Source: Candidatus Babelota bacterium (GTDB taxonomy: Bacteria > Babelota > Babeliae > Babelales > Vermiphilaceae). From it: 5,545 nt of DNA. Below, piece after piece: positions 1 through 5,545 of this stretch (positions are counted from its first letter, which is position 1; the number at the start of each line of letters is the position of its first letter). The notes beneath the pieces are model-generated. The model was not told the origin of the DNA and did no database searches. It saw only the letters and a program-made list of their open reading frames with translations. A program made the position numbers and the translations under genes. Location: NCBI GenBank assembly GCA_013213985.1, contig JABSSP010000144.1:1-5545 (forward strand). The letters are read 5' to 3'.

Positions 1-905
1 GGGCAACTGAAGAACAACAATCCAAATATTCTACCATGACAGGATTAGAAAATTTTGCTGGTAAATTTCCAAATAGGCTTGACCTCACTTGGTTTGGAGC
101 CGCAAAAAAAGATCCGTATATATTAGAAATGGGGCCACCTTCGTTTCTCTTAGTTGGCCCACAAGGTATTGGTAAGACACTGCTTATAAAAGAATTGGTG
201 AAGTTAGTTGATATTCCTTTGTTGCTCCTTGATGCTGCTGATTGTTGTGCAAAAGAAGATAAATGGTTTTTTTCTAAAACATTGGATAGCACTTTCCAAC
301 AAGCAAAAGACAGTATTTCTAAAAAAGATAAACATGTAATTATTTTGCTTGAGCATCTTGATCTTGTTAAGTCATTTGATAAGTTAGGATACGCAATTTC
401 CAACTGGGGTTTGCTTAGATCTGCGCTTGATAAAGTAGAAAAGAATGAGGAAATTATCATTTTAGCTACAGCAGAAAATTATGATAGCATTCCAGGAGAA
501 ATTGCAGATCGACTAGGAATAAGAATCATCTTGCCATTTCCAAATACCCAAAGTCGACAGGATATTTTCAAGTTTTATTTATCAAAATACCCATCTCAAG
601 AAGATCTTGATATTTCTAAGATAATTAAACAATCTAAGGGTTTTACTGGTGCTGATATAGAGCGTGCAGTAAAAAAAGCTTCACTCTCTGCGCGTATACA
701 TGAGGATAAAAAAATCACTCAAGATGATTTTTGGAAGGCATTTCAAAGCATCAATGAAAAAGTACAGCTAAGGGAAGGAGCCCTTAAATCTCCAACAAAT
801 TTTTTCGAAAAAAATGGAAAAATTATTTTGATGATGGTGGCGCTAGCAGCAACAGCAGTATTGGTTGCCCTTTTAGCGAGTAAGTTATCTAAAGATAAAA
901 AATAA
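1..905 (+). CDS. AAA-family ATPase with C-terminal membrane anchor, degenerate Walker B; 5'-partial
   Basis: The frame (first full codon at 3) is open from the left edge, and the ATG at 36 has no Shine-Dalgarno, so the true start probably lies upstream; stop TAA at 903-905. Residue numbers count from that ATG. Walker A is GPQGIGKT (41-48). A Trp-Phe-Phe at 77-79 sits where Vps4-type AAA proteins carry the pore-loop aromatic. The Walker B strand (101-109) reads IILLEH, so Asp-Glu is replaced by E106-H107, and the sensor-1 Asn appears to be Ala (ATA, 144-146). One arginine (R159) remains near the finger position. The lid keeps a good GFTGADI sensor-2 motif (202-208). Residues 263-281 form a strong transmembrane helix followed by a lysine-rich tail. 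ATP binding seems possible but normal hydrolysis unlikely. Gene 2 starts 33 bases after the stop, consistent with an operon. AAA family is sure; the role is unknown. Confidence 0.85.
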   Translation, partial: ATEEQQSKYSTMTGLENFAGKFPNRLDLTWFGAAKKDPYILEMGPPSFLLVGPQGIGKTLLIKELVKLVDIPLLLLDAADCCAKEDKWFFSKTLDSTFQQAKDSISKKDKHVIILLEHLDLVKSFDKLGYAISNWGLLRSALDKVEKNEEIIILATAENYDSIPGEIADRLGIRIILPFPNTQSRQDIFKFYLSKYPSQEDLDISKIIKQSKGFTGADIERAVKKASLSARIHEDKKITQDDFWKAFQSINEKVQLREGALKSPTNFFEKNGKIILMMVALAATAVLVALLASKLSKDKK

Positions 906-928
906 ATAGTGTATTACCATAGGATTTT

Positions 929-933
929 AAGGA
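929..933 (+). promoter_or_regulatory. Ribosome binding site deciding the start of the second AAA gene
   Basis: AAGGA lies five bases before the ATG at 939. It supports this start over the upstream GTG at 909, which has no such site and would place ten extra residues before a normal signal peptide. Confidence 0.6.
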
Positions 934-938
934 TTTTT

Positions 939-2042
939 ATGAATATAAAAAAAATAGTACCTCTAAGTATATTAGTTAGTAGTGTTTCGTTATTTGTTTT
1001 TGGCAATGTACCTATTCGCCAAAGACCATCTAATAAAGAGAATCTTACACAAGAACAATTAAATGCAGCATGGAAAAAGACTCGTGTTGATGTTCCATTA
1101 TCTTTTGACCGGCCTCCAAAAGCGACAGAAGGGGACATTAAGGGCACAGTGCCTACACAACAGTATAATTTATTTAGAGATGTTGAATCAGCACACGAAG
1201 AAGGTAGGGATTTGCCTCGAGCTTTGTTGTTTATTGGACCTCGAGGAGTAGGGAAAACACTCACGGTTCGTGCATTGTCAAGCGCATTAAAAGGGAGATC
1301 CGTGCATTTTATGGCAGCAGATATTGATAAGTTAACGGAAAAGGGGTCCACTGCTGCTAAAGGAGTACGCGATATATATAGAAGAGCAAGAAATCATGTT
1401 AAAAATACCGGACAATGGGTGATCATTTTTATTGATGATATTCATGATTTTCAGTTTATTGGCGGAGGGCAGACTCCTAACATGAAAAGTGCAATTACTG
1501 AATTGTCTTCAGAAATGGATCCACTGAGAAATAATAATGAAAAGATTCTGCTTATTGTAGCAACTAATCAAAAAGTTGATGCCATAGATGGATTTTTTAC
1601 AATGTCAGATCATTTTAATACAGTTGATTTTCCATTGCCTAATGAGGAAAATCGTTTAGCTATTCTTAATTATTATTTTAGTATTTGTGGCCACAGAATA
1701 AAAGAAGGAGTGACTTTTAATAGGATGGCTAAATCCACAGAGGGTTTTTCGGTTCGTACATTAATAAGATTGGTTCTTAATACCAAGAGAAATGCGAAGA
1801 GAGAATGTGAGGCCATTGATTATAAGCACATGTCTGAGGCGCTTCTAAAAGAGGGAAAAAAATTACCTTGGTCAAATTGGGATAAAGCGGCATATGTTGT
1901 AGAAACAACCAGTAAAGGGACTGCCGGGGGCAGTGTTATAGGTACTGTCGCAAGCCCTGGACCAGGAACTATTGTAGGAGCTGGAGTTGGAGCCCTAGGT
2001 GGTTTTGTTTTCGGATTATGTATTGCACTGGAAAACTCATGA
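939..2042 (+). CDS. Exported AAA-family ATPase with C-terminal glycine-zipper hairpin
   Basis: The product has 367 residues from the ATG at 939, chosen for its AAGGA site and because it begins a clean signal peptide: MNIKK, a hydrophobic core at 6-21, then likely cleavage after VFG (20-22). Walker A is GPRGVGKT (100-107). Walker B is IIFIDD (162-167), so the catalytic Glu is Asp (D167). Sensor-1 Asn is present (N210), but where FtsH-like proteins have RPGRxDR this one reads TMSDHFN (221-227), with no arginine finger. The lid is only partly recognisable (EGFS, 268-271). I see no pore-loop aromatic. Residues 327-363 are a glycine-spaced hydrophobic segment with a central Pro-Gly-Pro-Gly turn, as in glycine-zipper two-helix membrane domains. 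The end overlaps the third AAA gene by four bases (ATGA), implying coupled translation. It is most likely a catalytically weakened partner subunit; substrate unknown. Confidence 0.87.
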   Translation: MNIKKIVPLSILVSSVSLFVFGNVPIRQRPSNKENLTQEQLNAAWKKTRVDVPLSFDRPPKATEGDIKGTVPTQQYNLFRDVESAHEEGRDLPRALLFIGPRGVGKTLTVRALSSALKGRSVHFMAADIDKLTEKGSTAAKGVRDIYRRARNHVKNTGQWVIIFIDDIHDFQFIGGGQTPNMKSAITELSSEMDPLRNNNEKILLIVATNQKVDAIDGFFTMSDHFNTVDFPLPNEENRLAILNYYFSICGHRIKEGVTFNRMAKSTEGFSVRTLIRLVLNTKRNAKRECEAIDYKHMSEALLKEGKKLPWSNWDKAAYVVETTSKGTAGGSVIGTVASPGPGTIVGAGVGALGGFVFGLCIALENS

Positions 2043-3325
2043 GAATAAATAAACTTTTTACATTAATACTTGGGGTGCTTTTTTCTACCATACATTGTTA
2101 TGACATGAGGGCTCGAACTCATATTACAAATGAAGAACATGTAACAGAGAAAGTTTCTATTGATGAACTTCAACAACTTGTAAAAGATCATTCACTTCTT
2201 ATGAATAGTTTATATAGAACTACCTTACAATTAAGGGAGGATTTTTATAATCAAAAAATGGTGCTTTCAAATGGCACAAAACAAGACAGAGAAAAACAAC
2301 AAGGTTATATTGAACGGGCCAAGTTAACAAAGAGAGATCCAAAGCTTACCAAAGCTAATTTAATGGGGCCTATCTCAGACGATCAACAAGATATTTTTGA
2401 TGACTTGCAAGAATATACTGAGGATATTCAAGCTGGAAGACATGCTGAAAGACCAAGAGGTATTTTATTAGTTGGCTCTCCTGGAACTGGTAAAAGTTAT
2501 TTTACTGAAGCCTTTGCGGGAGAAAATGGTTATTTGTTTTTTAAACAAGATGCCTCAGATATAAATACTGGTTTTGCTGGTGATGGCGCAGCCTACGTTA
2601 AAGCATCTTTTAATTATTATCGACAAGAGGCTGATAAACATGCTACACAACCAAGAAATGAAGGCAAACTGACAATTATTTTTATTGATGAAGTTGATGC
2701 GGTGGCCAGATGTCGGGGTGATATGGGTGAAGGTTCGGCAAGTACTAACACACGCGCTACACTTAATCAATTATTAGTTGAGATGGATGAATATGAAAAG
2801 AATAAAAATATTTTATTTGTTTTTGCTACCAATCGTGAAGGTGATTTGGATCCAGCCTTTAAACGCCCTGGGCGTGCAGATAGAACAGTATACTTTAAAC
2901 CACCAACAAAAGAACAACTTATCAAAAAAGCAACAGAGTTAGCTCCTGGGTACAGACGGTGTGATGGCGCCATACAAGTTATGGAAAAAAAACAAAAAGA
3001 TGGTTCTGATTTATTTGATATAATGGTTAATCATAAGTTTACTTTTCCTTATGTAAAAGTAGTACTTGCTCGGGTAAATTGTTATGCCCGTAGAACAAAA
3101 CTTTCTAAAGCACAATGGGAACATTATAAGGAAGCTATTGAGTACGCCGTTATAAAGAAAACAGGTGATAAGCGTCGTGGATATCCACGAGAACGTTCTG
3201 AGTTGGTACAGGATTTGGCAGTAATTAGCCAAATAAAAAATAATTTACCAACAGAAGATGAAAAAACGGCCATTGCTCATCTTAAGACAATAGGATGTAC
3301 TAATTCTTTCCTAATCAATGAATAA
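2039..3325 (+). CDS. Exported FtsH-like AAA ATPase without protease domain
   Basis: The product has 428 residues. I chose the ATG at 2039, not the upstream in-frame ATG at 2018, because it overlaps the previous stop as ATGA and starts directly on a signal-like segment: MRINK, a hydrophobic core at 6-18, cleavage possible around 20-22. Residues 35-95 are charged and probably helical. The ATPase core is complete: Walker A GSPGTGKS (146-153), FtsH-like pore loop FAGDGA (179-184), Walker B IIFIDE (213-218), sensor-1 N265, and RPGRADR (276-282) with both finger arginines R279 and R282. The core resembles FtsH, but no HEXXH zinc-protease motif follows; the C-terminal 150 residues are unfamiliar and lack the Gly-Ala-Asp sensor-2 motif. 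It is probably the hydrolysing member of the three-gene set, acting as an unfoldase or remodelling motor. Location is uncertain: the N-terminal segment could be a cleaved signal or a membrane anchor. Confidence 0.9.
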   Translation: MRINKLFTLILGVLFSTIHCYDMRARTHITNEEHVTEKVSIDELQQLVKDHSLLMNSLYRTTLQLREDFYNQKMVLSNGTKQDREKQQGYIERAKLTKRDPKLTKANLMGPISDDQQDIFDDLQEYTEDIQAGRHAERPRGILLVGSPGTGKSYFTEAFAGENGYLFFKQDASDINTGFAGDGAAYVKASFNYYRQEADKHATQPRNEGKLTIIFIDEVDAVARCRGDMGEGSASTNTRATLNQLLVEMDEYEKNKNILFVFATNREGDLDPAFKRPGRADRTVYFKPPTKEQLIKKATELAPGYRRCDGAIQVMEKKQKDGSDLFDIMVNHKFTFPYVKVVLARVNCYARRTKLSKAQWEHYKEAIEYAVIKKTGDKRRGYPRERSELVQDLAVISQIKNNLPTEDEKTAIAHLKTIGCTNSFLINE

Positions 3326-3433
3326 GAAAGCTAAGAAAATAAAACACTCTTGCTATTCTATGAAAATTTGTTATTGCAGACTTTATGAAAAGAAATAAGC
3401 AGAGAAGAGATACGAGACAAGTTTAATGAAATT

Positions 3434-3439
3434 TATAAT
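3434..3439 (+). promoter_or_regulatory. Candidate -10 box before the lipoprotein gene
   Basis: A perfect TATAAT lies in the 145-bp gap after the AAA operon, 31 bases before the ATG at 3471. No good -35 hexamer is seen at the usual distance (3411-3416 reads TACGAG). Such AT-rich DNA makes chance matches common, but its position in the only real gap before 3471 is sensible for a new transcription unit. Confidence 0.35.
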
Positions 3440-3458
3440 TAAAAAATTAAATAATTTT

Positions 3459-3464
3459 GAAGGA
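3459..3464 (+). promoter_or_regulatory. Ribosome binding site for the interrupted lipoprotein gene
   Basis: GAAGGA lies six bases before the ATG at 3471. It is the best Shine-Dalgarno in this stretch and shows that translation is meant to begin at 3471; the ATG at 3600 has none. Confidence 0.6.
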
Positions 3465-3470
3465 ATAGTT

Positions 3471-4145
3471 ATGAGATATAAAGTATCAATTTTAGTACTA
3501 AATATAGTAGGTTGTTGTTCAAACAAAACAGATGCTATATAAGTACAACAACAAATTCAAGAAAACATTCAACAAGATGAATCTTTTTCTGTTGAACTAA
3601 TGCAGAATATGATTGAGTTGAGCATGGCCCTAGCTTCTGGTGGTATTAGTCTGAGTGATCCTGCCGCCGTTAAATTGTGTACTCAGGTAGCAGCATGGTT
3701 GTTGAATGATTCTTCATTGCTGCAAGATCAACAATGGATTAGTTGGTTAATAAATAATTGGCCGATGCTGCTTGAGGACAACTCTTGTAATTTAAAACAA
3801 CACCTAAACGGATGGCTCAAGCAAGAATTAGAAGCTATAGATACTGTTTTTAAAAACTATACACAAGAAAACTTTCAAAATTATTTCATTGAAAAGTATG
3901 GAACTGAATCCATGATTGATGGAGTATTTAACGAAAAAACACAACATAAAATTATGACAGATTACAAACTCTACCACTACGAAGCTTATCAGAAATTAAT
4001 AAGTAAAATGCCGCTGTATGTCGAATTTATTAAAAATATTGATCTTAATGATCCGGCAATAAAATTATCTGAAAAATACATGCCTGGGGGCTATGGCGTT
4101 GAGCTTGCTCTTTGGAAAGAAAAATGCCGTCATGGCTTTATATAG
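3471..4145 (+). pseudogene. Small lipoprotein gene interrupted by an in-frame TAA
   Basis: From the ATG at 3471 the frame encodes a short lipoprotein-type leader: MRYK, a hydrophobic stretch at 5-14 and the lipobox IVGC with Cys15 as the lipidation site. After 23 codons comes TAA (3540-3542). The same frame then stays open for 200 codons to TAG at 4143-4145, beginning with a Gln-rich run. Leader, ribosome site and body fit together as one gene broken by a single stop. Because the neighbouring codons are mostly CAA, a C-to-T change in a Gln codon is the simplest cause. Alternatives are a sequencing error, stop readthrough, or reinitiation at 3600. There is no frameshift, and the remainder is undecayed, so the break looks recent. 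The function of the body is unknown. Confidence 0.6.
3600..4145 (+). CDS. Hypothetical protein, open body of the interrupted lipoprotein
   Basis: This is the part an automatic caller would report: 181 residues from the first ATG after the internal stop. I do not recognise the family. It looks mostly alpha-helical and rich in Leu, Gln, Asn and Trp (WISW and NNW at about 46-54), with three cysteines at 27, 63 and 176 and a Gly-rich turn (PGGYG) near the C-terminus. It has no membrane segment and no known catalytic motif. No Shine-Dalgarno precedes 3600, and reading continues in the same frame upstream to 3543, so the ATG is probably an internal Met of the longer lipoprotein starting at 3471. 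If it is translated alone, the product would lack an export signal and remain in the cytoplasm. Confidence 0.5.
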   Translation: MQNMIELSMALASGGISLSDPAAVKLCTQVAAWLLNDSSLLQDQQWISWLINNWPMLLEDNSCNLKQHLNGWLKQELEAIDTVFKNYTQENFQNYFIEKYGTESMIDGVFNEKTQHKIMTDYKLYHYEAYQKLISKMPLYVEFIKNIDLNDPAIKLSEKYMPGGYGVELALWKEKCRHGFI

Positions 4146-4185
4146 CATAAAATAAAAAGTCGTTCTTAATTTTTTACAACATCAC

Positions 4186-4190
4186 AGGAA
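4186..4190 (+). promoter_or_regulatory. Probable ribosome binding site of the final exported-protein gene
   Basis: AGGAA lies ten bases before the ATG at 4201, slightly far but usable. The ATG begins directly on a textbook signal peptide, so the start is not in doubt. Confidence 0.45.
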
Positions 4191-4200
4191 CTTGGATATC

Positions 4201-5545
4201 ATGAAAAAGTATATTTTTTTAACAACCTTAGTAACTTTACTTCTATTACCAACTCAAGTTTACTCAATGCGCATGCGAACTGCTCGTGTATTAGCAGGTA
4301 CTGTATTTGGTGCCTCTTCTCAATATGACAATGAATATCAGAGCTACGAACCTTCGTATCAGCATTATCAGCCAAGTAATCAGTTAGCAAACGGATTAGT
4401 GTTTTCCACTATTGCTCTTTGGGCTGCGAACAAACATTTGGGAAGTAACAGAAAACCAACTCCGCAACATCCGTCTTATTATACTCCTCCAGAAGAATTA
4501 GAGGCGTTAACGAGAACAGGTTATTTTAGTGGTGGTTTTGCTAATGAGGGTGATTTTGAGCGAGCAATACAAACCAATTGTCAGTTTGTTATTACCGCGT
4601 GTCAAAAGCAAATAGATATACACCAAACAATTCGCCCCGGATGTCTTATTGAATATGAAAGACTCATAAATGATTGTTATACGGTTATTGAGTTGGGGGG
4701 TTATTCTATAGAAGCATATCAAGATCTTGAAAACAGATATAGTTCTTTGGTAAATAAACCTGCTGTTTACCGGGCTGATGAATTGGGATTAACTGACACA
4801 CAATCCGAATTACCTTTATTTAGCTTGCCTGAACCAAAACCGGAACCATTAATGGGTGCTCGATTATGGAAGCATCAATCTCACCAACTTATTCAATGGA
4901 GTATAGACCCTCAACTTATTAATGGAATATATAAAAAAGGACAACAGTTAGATAATAACACACGTATTCGCCACAATGTTAAACGGAGTATAGACTTATT
5001 TCAAGAAGCCAAAAATAAAAAATCTACACCTGAACAGTTACAGTGGATAGAAAATCAAGTTAAACACATTATTGAAACTGAAACGCTTGCAAATGCGTTT
5101 AATAGAAAAGAAGAGTATCAAAAATTTGAAGCGGTTCAAAATTATTGTGACACAGCAATGGACCTTACGTGTGCAGTTGCTGAGGGTTTTTGGGAAGGCA
5201 CAGTAAGCTTTTCTGATAAAGTTTTCCATCCATCAAAAATCACAGAAAAAATAAAAAATTGTGCAATTAGCTGTGGACAAGCACTGGGCACAATGCTCAC
5301 AGAAGTTGGTGAACTTGGTTCTTTAACTCTTAGTAATCCTGGTGCGGCTTGGGACAAATTAACTGAGTGGAAACAAAATTTTACTGACGTAAGTTCAGCA
5401 ATAAAAAATAAAATGCATGAACTTGGTGTTCGTGGTTGCCTTAAAAATACTGTTGCTTATGCAACTGAAGGTGCATTGAGCCTCGCAGCCCTTGCGGCCG
5501 GCATTGAATTTTATGAAGGTGCAATTGGAGCAATCGGTGCACTTA
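4201..5545 (+). CDS. Large exported protein of unknown family, 3'-partial
   Basis: The frame is open from the ATG at 4201 to the right edge, giving 448 codons without a stop, so the gene continues beyond the window. The first 22 residues are a signal peptide (MKKY, a Leu/Thr-rich core, VYS before the cut, then Met-Arg). Residues 41-60 are a Tyr/Gln/Ser-rich low-complexity tract, followed by a weakly hydrophobic stretch (62-76) and a Pro/Tyr-rich linker (86-99). Cysteines come in spaced groups (127, 134, 148, 159; 316, 324; 354, 358; 413), which would permit disulfides outside the cytoplasm. Residues 250-310 are charged and helical. From 420 on the chain becomes Ala/Gly-rich and hydrophobic, possibly a membrane-interacting segment before an unseen C-terminal domain. 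I recognise no family. An envelope protein or secreted effector or toxin carrier are options; nothing here decides between them. Confidence 0.85.
   Translation, partial: MKKYIFLTTLVTLLLLPTQVYSMRMRTARVLAGTVFGASSQYDNEYQSYEPSYQHYQPSNQLANGLVFSTIALWAANKHLGSNRKPTPQHPSYYTPPEELEALTRTGYFSGGFANEGDFERAIQTNCQFVITACQKQIDIHQTIRPGCLIEYERLINDCYTVIELGGYSIEAYQDLENRYSSLVNKPAVYRADELGLTDTQSELPLFSLPEPKPEPLMGARLWKHQSHQLIQWSIDPQLINGIYKKGQQLDNNTRIRHNVKRSIDLFQEAKNKKSTPEQLQWIENQVKHIIETETLANAFNRKEEYQKFEAVQNYCDTAMDLTCAVAEGFWEGTVSFSDKVFHPSKITEKIKNCAISCGQALGTMLTEVGELGSLTLSNPGAAWDKLTEWKQNFTDVSSAIKNKMHELGVRGCLKNTVAYATEGALSLAALAAGIEFYEGAIGAIGAL

Noticed and set aside
914..1351. 145-codon open frame on the minus strand inside the second AAA gene
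   Set aside because: It lies opposite a gene with clear AAA motifs, shows no recognisable domain and has no gene context.
2090..2098. Lipobox reading of Ile-His-Cys in the leader of the third AAA protein
   Set aside because: His at the -1 position does not fit the lipobox pattern, so lipidation there is unlikely.
2555..3232. Three short minus-strand open frames opposite the third AAA gene
   Set aside because: They overlap conserved ATPase coding sequence and have no supporting motifs; they are shadows.
3385..3426. Thirteen-codon basic peptide starting at an ATG in the gap after the AAA operon
   Set aside because: It is too short, has no convincing ribosome site and shows no recognisable relation to anything.
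3436..3449. TAATT-AAAA-AATTA inverted repeat as a terminator
   Set aside because: The stem is five A-T pairs only, with no GC and no T-run, and it overlaps the candidate -10 box; chance in AT-rich DNA.
4151..4176. A-rich then T-rich stretch before the last gene as a terminator hairpin
   Set aside because: Only about three contiguous pairs next to the loop and mismatches beyond; too weak to call.
4199..5357. Minus-strand open frames opposite the last gene
   Set aside because: The + strand frame is open for 448 codons behind a signal peptide and explains the region.
3636..5390. Short resemblance between SLSDPAA in the interrupted lipoprotein and TLSNPGAA in the last protein
   Set aside because: It covers fewer than ten residues with no flanking similarity; not enough for homology.

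Overview
The window is AT-rich and gene-dense, and every gene I can support lies on the + strand. Low G+C, repeated short lysine-led signal peptides ending in Ser-Met or similar, tandem diverged AAA ATPase paralogues and large exported proteins of unknown family suggest a host-associated Gram-negative bacterium. My best guess is Candidatus Dependentiae (TM6/Babeliales); Chlamydiae or another intracellular lineage is possible. This is inference from style only: there is no rRNA, tRNA or housekeeping marker here.

Layout. Positions 1-905 hold the 3' part of an AAA ATPase gene. Its reading frame stays open to the left edge, so the ATG at 36 is probably internal. Its product has an intact Walker A, a ruined Walker B (Glu-His in place of Asp-Glu) and a C-terminal membrane anchor. 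Positions 939-2042 encode a second AAA protein with a signal peptide, a half-altered Walker B (Asp-Asp), no arginine fingers and a C-terminal glycine-zipper membrane hairpin. Positions 2039-3325 encode a third AAA protein, coupled to the second by an ATGA overlap. It has a signal peptide and a fully equipped FtsH-like ATPase core, but no metalloprotease domain. After a 145-bp gap with a candidate promoter comes a small lipoprotein gene (3471-4145) split by one in-frame TAA at 3540-3542; the open remainder starts at 3600. From 4201 to the right edge runs an exported, cysteine-containing protein of unknown family, with no stop inside the window.

How they may work together. The three AAA genes look like one operon of diverged paralogues: one catalytically complete subunit and two with different lost residues. 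That would fit a mixed AAA ring in which one subunit burns ATP and the others supply membrane anchors or structure. At least two of the three carry apparent export signals, which is odd for ATP-dependent machines and is the main puzzle of the locus. The downstream lipoprotein and exported protein share only the envelope or secretion theme; a functional link to the ATPases is unproven.
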